Of a stretch of 64,000 nucleotides of DNA, positions 48,530 through 58,198 are shown piece by piece. Location: the NCBI GenBank assembly GCA_964019335.1, contig OZ025696.1, positions 124,001-188,000 on the forward strand. Reading direction: 5' to 3'. How positions within the stretch are numbered: the first letter of the stretch is position 1; every line of letters starts with the position of its first letter. The position numbers and the translations under genes were made by a program. The stretch comes from Diplonema japonicum. Taxonomy: Eukaryota; Euglenozoa; Diplonemea; Diplonemida; Diplonemidae. The notes under the pieces were generated by a model that was not told where the DNA came from, did not search any database, and was given only the letters and a program-made list of their open reading frames with translations.

Positions 48530-49951
48530 TTACGTTTCCGCGTGCTGCATTCTACTCACCCGAAGAAGTGCCACTATGTCTACTTGGCTTGCTCTCTGCG
48601 CTGATTTCAGCGGCGTCGCTCCTGCTTTAGTTCGAATGTTGACATCAGCCCCGTGTGCCAGCAAGACCCTGCAAGCGGCCATGTTTCCAGCCGATGCCGC
48701 AACATGAAGGGGTGACACCATAGTTTTTCCGTTATGTTTGCCTGTTTTGTTGGGAGACACTCCAAGCGACAGAAGCATCTCTAGCTCGTCGAGAAAATTG
48801 CGGGTGATGGTACGAAACATCACAGCAAGCTTGTCCTCCTCACTCAGTCCCTCCATCGCCTTCCGTGTTGCCTCGTTGCATCTGATGTACCCAGCATTTC
48901 CGTACCGAAGCATCTTGCACCTCCTTGCACATTCCGTAGATACCTTTCCAAAGCATTTCACGGCGCCATTCTCCAGAAGAAGTGCTACGATATCTGATCT
49001 GCCTGCTGCCGCTGCCGATAGGAGGGGTGTCTTTCCACCACGGGTGGTATTGTTTATCTCTGCCCCGTTGTCGAGCAGCGTTTTGCACGCTGAGATGTTC
49101 CCAGTTGCCGCTGCAACGTGAAGGGGCGAGCGGGAGTCACGGCACCACGTCATGTTTGCATCGGACAGACCGTTGGCTACGAGCAGTGTCATTCTGTCCA
49201 AGCGTGTCCTGTTGCGCGGTCTTATCCTCGGGGCGGTCTTTCTGGCACCCCTTTTGACAAGAAGTTCAGCAACATCAGCCCTGCCTGCTCGCGATGCCGA
49301 CATGAGTGGTGTCCCTCCTGATGGTGTCTTGATGTTGACATCAGCCCCATAATCAAGCAAGATTTTGCATGCCGCCACGTTTCCTGATGATGCCGCAACA
49401 TGAAGGGGTGATAAGACCGTCCCGTAGCGTACACCTGTTACGTTAGGACACACACCAAGAGATAGAAGCATCTCAAGTTCATCGGGAAAGTTGTGGGAGG
49501 CGGCCCGCATCATGACAGCAAGCTTGTCCTCCTCGCTCAGTGCCTGCATCGCCTTTCGTGTTGCCTCGTTGCATTCGATGTACCCTTCACTCCCGTATTG
49601 AAACATTCCCGAAAGAACCTTGCTGTGTCGTGTGTGAAGCTGTCCTGTTCCAAAACCTTTCACAGCACCTCTTGTCAGAAGAAGTGACACAACGTCGGTC
49701 CTGGTTGTCTGTAAGGCAGACATGAGCGGTGTCTTTCCTGATCGTTTCTTGATGTTGACATCAGCACCATGATCCAGCAAGGTCCTGCACACATCAAGAT
49801 GGCCTCTAACAGCAGCAGCGTGAAGGGACGATGCAACAGAACCACGTTTCTTCTGGAGTAACTGCTTCGCGTTGCGTTCCGCAGATACCGCCTCCGCGGC
49901 CATTGCCGTGCAGTAACTCCTCCAAGCGACTTGTCTCATAATCTTTGTCAT
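48530..49951 (-). CDS. Ankyrin array protein Ank2
   Basis: 473 residues with the same composite units as Ank1 but more diverged, and with a different head (MTKIMRQVAWRSYCTAMAAE) that is basic, Ala-rich and low in acid, so it could be an organelle presequence. Ankyrin repeats are clear at SSLHAAAVRGH, SPLHVAASSGN, SPLHVAAATGN and SPLHVAASAGN. The SEEDKLAVM segment recurs twice. It is the oldest-looking member of the local family. Confidence 0.87.
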   Translation of the reverse strand: MTKIMRQVAWRSYCTAMAAEAVSAERNAKQLLQKKRGSVASSLHAAAVRGHLDVCRTLLDHGADVNIKKRSGKTPLMSALQTTRTDVVSLLLTRGAVKGFGTGQLHTRHSKVLSGMFQYGSEGYIECNEATRKAMQALSEEDKLAVMMRAASHNFPDELEMLLSLGVCPNVTGVRYGTVLSPLHVAASSGNVAACKILLDYGADVNIKTPSGGTPLMSASRAGRADVAELLVKRGARKTAPRIRPRNRTRLDRMTLLVANGLSDANMTWCRDSRSPLHVAAATGNISACKTLLDNGAEINNTTRGGKTPLLSAAAAGRSDIVALLLENGAVKCFGKVSTECARRCKMLRYGNAGYIRCNEATRKAMEGLSEEDKLAVMFRTITRNFLDELEMLLSLGVSPNKTGKHNGKTMVSPLHVAASAGNMAACRVLLAHGADVNIRTKAGATPLKSAQRASQVDIVALLRVSRMQHAET

Positions 49952-50299
49952 GTTGAAGCCTGAGGGTCGTGTGAATGTGTAAAAAAAAAAGAATGAAAGG
50001 GGAAGGCGATGTTTAAGGTGTCTGAATGATTTTAAGTTAGAGTAGAGAAGCGAAAAAATAGGTAAAAAGGGGGGGTGGAAAAGAATAAATACTGCATACG
50101 AAAACAGAGAGTCGGATAAAAAAGGGGAAAAAGTGTAATGTACTAAGGAAAGGAACGTTGTCGCTTTCTTTTCTCCTTCTTAGCTCTCGCGGCAGCTTTA
50201 GCAAAACAATTAATCGATCCACACCACGCACTCCATCGGAAGAAGATGGCACATTGTTGGCGTGAAACTTTACCTGAAACATCTCGCGGCCCCCTTTTA

Positions 50300-50355
50300 C
50301 TGAAGAAGTGCCAGCCTTGTCCCTGCCTGCTTCTGATAGAGTACTGATGTTGACT
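50300..50355 (-). pseudogene. Ankyrin scar
   Basis: GAAGAAGTG, CCCTGCCTGCTTCTGAT and CTGATGTTGACTTC match the plus-strand signature of the ankyrin genes with an internal deletion of about 30 bp. Confidence 0.55.
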
Positions 50356-50390
50356 TCTTCATTGATATGCTGTGGGCAGCCTTCCGACCT

Positions 50391-50452
50391 CTGACAGAAA
50401 AATTACCACAGGGATAACTGGCTTGTGGCAGCCAAGCGTTCATAGCGACGTT

Positions 50453-50484
<32 letters not shown>

Positions 50485-50532
50485 ACCTAGACAAGCAGAA
50501 TTGTCTAAGGGTTGGATTGTTCACCCACTAAC

Positions 50533-50576
<44 letters not shown>

Positions 50577-50590
50577 TTACCCTACTGATG
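50391..50590 (+). pseudogene. LSU rRNA fragment (domain V-VI region)
   Basis: 200 bp closely matching eukaryotic 28S rRNA around the peptidyl transferase region: TTACCACAGGGATAACTGGC, GCGTTCATAGCGACGTTGC, TCCTTCGATGTCGGCTCTTC, then CCACTAACAGGGAACGTGAG and TTTTACCCTACTGATGG. It lacks rRNA on both sides, so it is an isolated piece. Conservation is high enough to be recent. Confidence 0.92.
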
Positions 50591-51290
50591 GAGAGAGCCC
50601 ATCGGGCCAGCGTATCTCAACAGCAATATGGGGTTCCCATTTCTAGTCGCAGCAGTACTACGGTTTGGGAACATGGGGGACTGCTAGCAGGCTGCGGATG
50701 GGCGCAGAACTTCTCGACCCAGATCTTTTCTCACCCTCACCTACCATATTGTGTTGTTTCGTGTGTCGTAACCCATGGCCCTGTGATGTGTGAACTATAC
50801 GCCATCGTGAATACCTGAACAAAGTGCAATGCACGCTATCTTGAAGAAAAGTACGAAAAAATATTTTTGATGAGGGAAGGAAAAAGATGTCTGTTTTCCA
50901 AGGTATAAAAACAAAAAAAGAAACGAGGGAAAACGAGAGAGGAATAAAAAAAAAAAAAAGAAAATCAAAGTGAAAGTATGTAATACAAAACTGGGCCATG
51001 TTTTTTTTCCCCCCCATTTCTTTTGGGTAACTTTCCACAGTTTTCATGTATAAAAACCTTCCAACTCCAAGCTCCTTTTTTATTTTTCTCTCCCTTTTTT
51101 CTTCAAATAAAAAAAAAAAAGAATAACATCTTCTTTTTTTTTCTCTCGTCTCTCTTTACTTCTTTCGTAATATTCCTGTTCCTTCCCCCAACGCAGTGAA
51201 GGATTAAAAAGAAAATACACTCTCAAAAAAAAAAAAAAAGAAAAACAGAATTTGCAGAGTGAGTTGGGGATAAAAAGAAAAACCCTCATT

Positions 51291-51312
51291 ATTCTTTCAG
51301 GTTTGAAAGAAT
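51291..51312. terminator. Hairpin downstream of nitronate monooxygenase copy 2
   Basis: ATTCTTTC and GAAAGAAT pair around a 6-nt loop; counterpart of 43999-44019. Confidence 0.35.
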
Positions 51313-51410
51313 GCGTACGGCGAGGGGGGGTGGGGGGGAGAGAAAAAATAAAGCCAGAGAGAGAAAAAAAAGAAAGAGAGGAACCAATTCTGATATGTAG
51401 TGTCTTGTTT

Positions 51411-52472
51411 TCAGAGCTTCGCGATGTTCTGGTTCCTCTTGGCGAGGATTGCAGCGGCCTCGGTGACGAGGTTGTCGACGATGGTCTTTGCGGGGAGGAT
51501 CTCCTTGACGCCGCCGCAGGCCTGTCCGACGAGCATGGGGTGGACCTTGGCGATGGACCAGGGCTTCTTCGCCTTGATGGCCTGCATGGCCTCGTTCTTC
51601 ACGGGGAGGATCCCTTGGGAGGTGAGGGAGCGGATCTCCTCCTGCCTGTTGTTCTCCCATCCCATGACGTAGTCGGTCTTGATGATCCTGAGGGGCCTCC
51701 CTGTGTAGATGAGGGAGCGGATGGTGTCGGTCGCGGAGGACTGCACCACGAGGTCCTTGTGCCTCTTCGAGGTCGTCGCCTCCTCCGAGGCGATGAAGCG
51801 TGTCCCGACCCACACCGCCTCCGCCCCGAGGGACAGCGACGCCGCCACCCCCCTCCCGTCGTAGATCCCGCCCGCCGCGATCACGTGGATCGGACCCCCG
51901 TGCAGCTCGCTCTTCTTTCCCTTCGCCGCGTCCACGCACATCGGGATCAGCGCCATCGTCCCGATCTCCCCCGTGTGGCCCCCACCCTCGTACCCCTGAC
52001 AGCACAGAACGTCCACCCCGACCGCCATCGCCTTCTCCGCGTGCCTCGGGTGCCCGCACATGTTCATCACCAAAATCCCAGCCTTGTGAAGCTTCTCCAC
52101 CGCCCACCTCGGGGGAACCCCGACAGCCGAGATGAACAGCCTCGCCTGTTCCTCGATCACGATGTCGATCAGCTCCGGCAGCGTGCCCCCGGTGTAGTCG
52201 AAGTTCGTCTTCCGCGCCCCGGCCCCGACCTGCGGAAGCAGCAGGTCCACCCCGAAGCACGTCTTGTCCACCAGCTTGCTCTTCAGCTCCTTCAGCTCCT
52301 TCCGCAGCATCTTCGGAGTCATCTGCACGCCTCCGACGCTCCCGAGGCCCCCAGCGTTGCTCACCGCCGCCGCAAGCTCAGCCGAGGCCACGTTGTTCAT
52401 CCCCGCCAGCAGCACAGGGTGCTTGATCTTCAGCAGGTCCGTAATGTCCGTTCGCAGAATCTGGGCTGTCAT
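51411..52472 (-). CDS. Nitronate monooxygenase family protein, copy 2
   Basis: Encodes exactly the same 353 residues as 44085-45146, with the same flavin-site and TIM-barrel motifs. The difference seen is a synonymous C/T near the 3' end. The upstream 170 bp, including the leader, is also unchanged, so both copies should be expressed alike. The 3' flank differs from about 51412 outward, which marks one duplication breakpoint. Confidence 0.93.
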   Translation of the reverse strand: MTAQILRTDITDLLKIKHPVLLAGMNNVASAELAAAVSNAGGLGSVGGVQMTPKMLRKELKELKSKLVDKTCFGVDLLLPQVGAGARKTNFDYTGGTLPELIDIVIEEQARLFISAVGVPPRWAVEKLHKAGILVMNMCGHPRHAEKAMAVGVDVLCCQGYEGGGHTGEIGTMALIPMCVDAAKGKKSELHGGPIHVIAAGGIYDGRGVAASLSLGAEAVWVGTRFIASEEATTSKRHKDLVVQSSATDTIRSLIYTGRPLRIIKTDYVMGWENNRQEEIRSLTSQGILPVKNEAMQAIKAKKPWSIAKVHPMLVGQACGGVKEILPAKTIVDNLVTEAAAILAKRNQNIAKL

Positions 52473-53470
52473 CTTTCTTTTTTTTTTGTGGGGGTATTCT
52501 TTTACTTGTGTGTTCTTTTTCTTGAAGAAAGAATGGGAAGGTCCTTTTTGTTGTAGTGTAGTTTTTAAATTTCTGGAAATGTTGCGTAAAAAAACAGAGA
52601 ATGAGAGATGGTTGAAATATAAAAAACTTCAAGGAATAGCGGTTACTGTTTGGGGCACGTGGCCCCACTTCCCAAGAGAAGGGTTACAACATCAACCCTG
52701 TTTGCTCTCCTTGCTGAAATGAGTGGTGTCGTTCCAGACAGTGTTCTGATGTTGACATCAGCCCCATGATCCAGCAAGGTCCTGCATGCCGCCATGTGTC
52801 CTGATGATGCCGCAACATGAAGGGGTGATACCGAGTGCCCCCTCCACTTCCTCAGAACATCAGGACACACACCAAGAGACAGAAGAATCTCAAGTTCATC
52901 AGGATAGTTGCGGGAGGAGGCCCGAAACATGACAACAAGCTTGTACTCAGTCCCTCCAATGCCCTCAGTGTTGCCTCGTTGCCCCTGATGTACCCACCAC
53001 TCCCGTACTGAAGCATTCCTGACACCTCACTGTGCCGTTGATAATATGAAACAGTTGCCGTAAGCCCCTTCACAGCCCCTTTCATCAGAAGAAGTGACAC
53101 AACATCAGCCCTGCCTGCTTCCGATGCCGACATGAGTGGTGTCCATCCTGATGGTGTTCTGATGTTGACATCAGCCCCATGATCAAGCAAGGTTTTGCAA
53201 GTTGCTAGTCTGCCGCCTGAAGCCGCAAGATGAAGAGGTGAGATGGTTCCACTTCCCCACTTAACCAACGAATTAGGATCAGCACCCTGCAGGATGAGAT
53301 CCTCTATGCCATGGTTGGCTGATACCGCACGGTGAAGAACACCCGAGTCAGGTCCACACAGGAGACTTCTGTTTCCCTCCACTTGTTCGACCATCGCCCT
53401 GCCCCACACCCCCTTCACTGTCCCATGAAACCACCTTCCAAGCCGCATGTGTAATACCTATTGAGTGCAT
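51413..53470. repeat. Segmental duplication, copy 2
   Basis: Counterpart of 44087-46855. The ankyrin part has lost the internal units between two near-identical repeats, consistent with unequal recombination. Confidence 0.88.
52643..53448 (-). pseudogene. Frameshifted, shortened ankyrin gene (copy of Ank1)
   Basis: The head and first units match Ank1 (45317-46834). Near 52945 the sequence CCTCCTC present in Ank1 (in CTTGTCCTCCTCACTCAG) is missing, a 7-bp deletion. The N-terminal 190 residues then leave frame and stop, while a separate 95-residue frame carries the normal C-terminus with SGATCPKQ. About 700 bp of central units is also gone. Confidence 0.85.
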
Positions 53471-53621
53471 TGGATGGACAACAAATGTAGAAATGAAGTT
53501 ACTACGCCAATGTACATACTAAACGTTTCATCTAGTTCTAGCTTCTTCCTGCGAGGTATGCTACAGGTTTCCATTGTGTCCCGCGGGAAGAATGAGAGAT
53601 GGGTTAAACGATACAGGGAAA

Positions 53622-54818
53622 CTACTGCCCGTGAGAAATGGCTCCACTTGCCAAGAAAAGTGACACGATTTCTAACCTGAACGCCCTCTTGGCTGAGATG
53701 AGTGGTGTCATTCCCGATGGTGTCTTGATGTTGACATCAGCCCCATGATCAAGCAAGGTCTTGCATACCGCCATGTGTCCTGATGATGCCGCAACATGAA
53801 GGGGTGATACTGGGATGCCACCCATCCACTTCCTCATTACATCAGGACACACACCAAGAGATAGAAGCATCTCAAGTTCATCAGGAAAGTTGTGGGAGGC
53901 GGCCCGCATCATGACAGCAAGCTTGTCCTCCTCACTCAGTCCCTCCATCGCCTTCCGTGTTGCCCAGTTGCACCAGATGTACCCACCACTCCCGTACCGA
54001 AACATTTCTGGCGCAGAAAATGACAAGAGCTTTGCACAGAGTCCCTTCACAGCCCCCTTCTCTAGAAGCAATGCCGCAATATCAGCCCTGCCTGCTTGTG
54101 ATGCCGACATGAGTGGTGTCCTTCCTGATGGTGTTCTGATGTTGACATCAGCCCCATGATCGAGTAATGCTTTGCAGGTGGTAGCATGTCCACTTGCCGC
54201 AGCCACATGAAGGGGTGCCAAGACACCCCCTTTCCATTGGATCACGAAGTCGGGACGCACACCATGGGATAGAAGCATCCTCAGCTCATCAGGGTAATTG
54301 TGGGAGGCGGCCCGAAACATAACAACCAGCTTGTCCTCCTCACTCAGTCCCTCCATCGCCTTCCGTGTTGCCCTGTTGCATCTGATGTACCCGCTGCTTT
54401 CGTACCGAAGCACACACGCCACGTTGGGCTTGAAGGATGAAATGCCTTTTGTCATCAGAGCCTTGAGAGCACCCATTCTTAAAAGAAGTGACACAGTATC
54501 AGCCTTGCCTGCCAGTGATGCCGACATGAGTGGTGTCCTTCCTGATGGTGTTCTAATATTAACATCTTCACCTTGGTCCAGCAATGCCTTGCATGCTGCA
54601 ACGTTTCCATGCGCAGCCGCAAGATGAAGGGCCGAGGAGGTGCCTGTTCCATTTGCGTCAGTACTTTTCACGATTAACAGTTTCTTGCGGGTGGCGTTGC
54701 TTGCTGAACAGGATATCACGCTTTTATCGGAGCAAGCTTTTTGATATTTGTTCCCCCTCGCCTGGTAGGCTATCGCTCTGCCCCATCTCTTGGTGCCATA
54801 CCACCTCGCCACCCTCAT
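53622..54818 (-). CDS. Ankyrin array protein Ank3
   Basis: 398 residues. The head MRVARWYGTKRWGRAIAYQA is followed by a Ser/Thr/Lys segment, then ankyrin units with SALHLAAAHG, APLHVAAASGH and SPLHVAASSGH, each followed by TPLMSAS or TPLISA, and the SEEDKL helical segment twice. The N-terminal 250 residues are nearly identical to those of the gene at 55379-57703, with one codon fewer at the head. The C-terminus SGAISHGQ is the source of the remnant at 46870. Confidence 0.88.
   Translation of the reverse strand: MRVARWYGTKRWGRAIAYQARGNKYQKACSDKSVISCSASNATRKKLLIVKSTDANGTGTSSALHLAAAHGNVAACKALLDQGEDVNIRTPSGRTPLMSASLAGKADTVSLLLRMGALKALMTKGISSFKPNVACVLRYESSGYIRCNRATRKAMEGLSEEDKLVVMFRAASHNYPDELRMLLSHGVRPDFVIQWKGGVLAPLHVAAASGHATTCKALLDHGADVNIRTPSGRTPLMSASQAGRADIAALLLEKGAVKGLCAKLLSFSAPEMFRYGSGGYIWCNWATRKAMEGLSEEDKLAVMMRAASHNFPDELEMLLSLGVCPDVMRKWMGGIPVSPLHVAASSGHMAVCKTLLDHGADVNIKTPSGMTPLISAKRAFRLEIVSLFLASGAISHGQ
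54036..54818. repeat. Ankyrin 5'-half duplication, copy 1
   Basis: Nearly identical to 56918-57703 (shift about 2882 bp) apart from a 3-bp indel near the start codon and a few substitutions. Confidence 0.85.
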
Positions 54819-55378
54819 GTTTGTAATCCTGAAAGAAAATGGGGTAGATGAGCATCACCCTGAGGAAATAATAGCTTTGAACTCGTCGTTCCTATGTTTG
54901 TCGCTCGAGCAAAGAAGTGCGAGAAGCAGAAGAAAAGAGTAGAACTCAATAAAGTAGAAGATTGACAAGTTCTAATTCTTGCTCAAATTGCACTTTTGGA
55001 TAAAAAGAAAGAAGAAAAAAGTCGCGATGGTGCCCACCCCGCGGACTGGGTCACTTTCTGCAAAAAAAAAATGTTTCTCAACCTGTCTGCTTCCCTCTCC
55101 CTCTCCCGATCCTTCTTCAAGACCTCAAGCACGGCCTCCGTAGAGTTCATGTAAAAAAAAAAAAAAAAAAAAAAAAAACGAGGCAAAATGAATCACTTTT
55201 CCATTTTAACTCTTTTAACATGGCTTTCAGAAGTAAAGGGCAATTTCTGATTGAGGCAACTGACCTGAACTAGAGATTCGTGTCTCGCAGCGGAAGCCGC
55301 ACTTCTTTATCAAGGGAATTAACCCTCTTCCTTGTTATATTACAGTTTTTCTCCCTGTGCTCAGCAATCAATGTTTGT
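54819..55378. other. Spacer with unidentified GC-rich block
   Basis: 54890-55010 resembles 47470-47640. The block 55215-55375 has balanced composition and sits directly against the truncated end of the next ankyrin gene; by position it could be another rRNA-type fragment, but I cannot match it. Confidence 0.5.
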
Positions 55379-57703
55379 TTAGGACACACCAAGAGACAGA
55401 AGAATCTCAAGTTCATCAGGATAGTTGCTATAGGCGGCCTCTATTGTGACAGCAAGCTTGTCCTCCTCACTCAGTCCCTCCATCGCCTTTCGTGTTGCCT
55501 CGTTGCCCCTGATGTACCCACTACTCCCGTACCGAAGCATTCCTGACACCTCACTGTGCCGTTGATAACACGAAACCCTTGCCGTAAGCCCCTTCACAGC
55601 CCCTTTCGTCAGAAGAAGTGACACAACATCAGCCCTGCCTGCTTCCGATGCCGACATGAGTGGTGTCCTTCCTGATGGTGTTCTGATGTTGACATCAGCC
55701 CCATGATCAAGCAAGGTCCTGCATGCCGCTATGTGTCCTGATGATGCCGCAATGTGAAGGGGTGAAACACGGGCATTTCCTGACTTGAATAGCCTGTTGG
55801 GATCTGAACCACCCTTGACAAGAAGGCCACACAAAGTGGAATCCCCCACTCGTGCTGCCAACTGTAAATCTTCAGCCTTACTGCTTTTCGTTTTTTTTAG
55901 CACAGGGATTCCCTTAGTACCCTTCTGAAGAAGCGCCACAACATCAGCCCTGCCTGCTCGTGATGCCGACATAAGTGGTGTCCTTCCTGATGGTGTCTTG
56001 ATGTTGACATCAGCCCCATGATCAAGCAAAATCTTGCATGCCGCCATGTGTCCTGCTGATGCCGCAACATGAAGGGGTGATACCTGAATGCCACCCCTTC
56101 CCTTCCATTTCCTCAGAAAATCAGGACACACACCAAGAGACAAAAGCATCTCAAGTTCATCTGGGAAGTTGCGGAAGGCGGCCCGAAACATGACAACCAG
56201 CTTGTCCTCCTCACTCAGTCCCTCCATCGCCTTCAGTGTTGCCTTGTTGCCCCTGATGTACCCACCACTCCCGTACCGAAGCATCATTTTACCAGATGGA
56301 GCAGAAAATGATAAGAGCCCTTTCAGGGCGCCCTTCTGAAGGAGATGTGCCATAACATCAGCCCTGCCTGCTTGTGCTGCCGTCATGAGTGGTGTCCTTC
56401 CTGATGGTGTTCTGACATTCACGCAAAGGGGGGGTCGTTTCCTTTTACGACGACTGTTGCCTAGCGTCTTCTGAATGAGTGCCACAACAGCTTGTGATGC
56501 CGACATGAGTGGTGTCTTGATGTCATCAGCCCCATGACCTAGTAACCTTCTGTATGCTGCCGCCTTCGCTGATATGAGTGGGTTCCTTCCAAATGGTGTT
56601 CTGATGTTGACATCAGCCCCATGATCAAGCAAAGTCTTGCATGCCGCCATGTGTCCTGATGATGCCGCAACGTGAAGGGGTGATACTTGGCTACCACCCA
56701 TCCACTGTTTCATTACATCAGGACGTATACCAAGAGACAGAAGAATCTCAAGTTCATCAGGAAAATTACGGTAGGCTGCCCGAAACATAACAGCCAGCTT
56801 GTCCTCCTCACTCAGTCCCTCCATCGCCTTCCGTGTTGCCTTGTTGCCCCTGATGTACCCACCACTCCCGTACCGAAGCATCATTTTACCTGTCGTAGAA
56901 AAGGAGAAGAGCTTTGCACAGAGTCCCTTCACAGCCCCTTTCTGGAGGAGAAGTGCTACAACATCAGCCCTGCCTACTTGTGATGCCGACATGAGTGGTG
57001 TTCTTCCTGATGGTGTTCTGATGTTGACATCAGCCCCATGATCGAGTAATGCTTTGCAGGTGGTAGCATGTCCACTTGCCGCAGCCACATGAAGGGGTGC
57101 CAAGACACCCCCTTTCCATTGGATCACGAAGTCGGGACGCACACCATGGGATAGAAGCATCCTCAGCTCATCAGGGTAATTGTGGGAGGCGGCCCGAAAC
57201 ATAACAACCAGCTTGTCCTCCTCACTCAGTCCCTCCATCGCCTTCCGTGTTGCCCTGTTGCATCTGATGTACCCGCTGCTTTCGTACCGAAGCACACACG
57301 CCACGTTGGGCTTGAAGGATGAAATGCCTTTCGTCATCAGAGCCTTGAGAGCACCCATTCTTAAAAGAAGTGACACAGTATCAGCCTTGCCTGCCAGTGA
57401 TGCCGACATGAGTGGTGTCCTTCCTGATGGTGTTCTAATATTAACATCTTCACCTTGGTCCAGCAATGCCTTGCATGCTGCAACGTTTCCATGCGCAGCC
57501 GCAAGATGAAGGGCCGAGGAGGTGCCTGTTCCATTTGCGTCAGTACTTTTCACGATTAACAGTTTCTTGCGGGTGGCGTTGCTTGCTGAACAGGATATCA
57601 CGCTTTTATCGGAGCAAGCTTTTTGATATTTGTTCCCCCTCGCCTGGTAGGCTATCGCTCTGCCCCATCTCTTGGTGCCGTACCACCATCTCGCCACCCT
57701 CAT
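55379..57703 (-). CDS. Ankyrin array protein Ank4, C-terminally truncated
   Basis: 774 residues, the largest of the family: about five composite units. The first 250 residues copy Ank3. The middle (bases 56400-56600) shows scars, with half repeats and a Lys/Arg-rich insert (RRKRKRPPL) that still keep the frame. A segment with SKAEDLQLAARVGDSTLCGLL matches a unit of Ank1. The frame ends at LLSLGVS, in the middle of a unit that continues CPDV in the other genes, because the sequence switches to unrelated DNA at about 55380. It may still make a stable protein, since whole ankyrin units remain. The start ATG is at 57703. Confidence 0.85.
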   Translation of the reverse strand: MRVARWWYGTKRWGRAIAYQARGNKYQKACSDKSVISCSASNATRKKLLIVKSTDANGTGTSSALHLAAAHGNVAACKALLDQGEDVNIRTPSGRTPLMSASLAGKADTVSLLLRMGALKALMTKGISSFKPNVACVLRYESSGYIRCNRATRKAMEGLSEEDKLVVMFRAASHNYPDELRMLLSHGVRPDFVIQWKGGVLAPLHVAAASGHATTCKALLDHGADVNIRTPSGRTPLMSASQVGRADVVALLLQKGAVKGLCAKLFSFSTTGKMMLRYGSGGYIRGNKATRKAMEGLSEEDKLAVMFRAAYRNFPDELEILLSLGIRPDVMKQWMGGSQVSPLHVAASSGHMAACKTLLDHGADVNIRTPFGRNPLISAKAAAYRRLLGHGADDIKTPLMSASQAVVALIQKTLGNSRRKRKRPPLCVNVRTPSGRTPLMTAAQAGRADVMAHLLQKGALKGLLSFSAPSGKMMLRYGSGGYIRGNKATLKAMEGLSEEDKLVVMFRAAFRNFPDELEMLLSLGVCPDFLRKWKGRGGIQVSPLHVAASAGHMAACKILLDHGADVNIKTPSGRTPLMSASRAGRADVVALLQKGTKGIPVLKKTKSSKAEDLQLAARVGDSTLCGLLVKGGSDPNRLFKSGNARVSPLHIAASSGHIAACRTLLDHGADVNIRTPSGRTPLMSASEAGRADVVSLLLTKGAVKGLTARVSCYQRHSEVSGMLRYGSSGYIRGNEATRKAMEGLSEEDKLAVTIEAAYSNYPDELEILLSLGVS
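56918..57703. repeat. Ankyrin 5'-half duplication, copy 2
   Basis: Counterpart of 54036-54818. Confidence 0.85.
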
Positions 57704-58151
57704 GTTGTTTTGTAATATCCCTGAGAAGGAAATAAAATAAAATAAAAAATAGATGGGGAAAGGGGAAAAAAAAAGAAATAGCAAAAAAAAAAGGGGGGGG
57801 GAAAAAAATCATTATTATTTGTTTTGTTTTTTTCCCCCCCCTTTTCTTTTTTTTAATAAGTTGGTCGCAAAAACAGGGGAGGAAGGGGTGGGAATTGCAA
57901 AAAAAAAAAAAAAAAAAAGAATAAAAATAAAAAACCGCAAACCCACAAACCCCGGCGGGTTTGCGGTGTGCCCGTCTGCTTTTAAAAAGAACATCTTTGC
58001 AAAAAATAAAAGGGGGGGGGGGGGGAAACATTTATATATATATTTTTTTCTTATTCTGGCGGATAATCCTTTCCATCAGGGCGGAAAGACAAGAATTTAC
58101 ACATAAAAAAAAAAAAACGTTTGAAAAAGGGACAATTACAGATTCCCTATG

Positions 58152-58194
<43 letters not shown>
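57704..58194. other. Spacer ending in a 43-nt T run
   Basis: A/T-rich with mixed homopolymers. The T run at about 58153-58196 abuts the stop codon of the SPRY gene. No gene. Confidence 0.75.

Positions 58195-58198
<4 letters not shown>

Larger units (their letters stand above)
49952..51410. other. Spacer holding ankyrin and rRNA remnants
   Basis: Includes an ankyrin scar (50300-50355), the best LSU rRNA fragment (50391-50590), then about 230 bp of balanced composition (50591-50820) that I cannot identify, then A/T-rich sequence. No intact gene. Confidence 0.65.
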
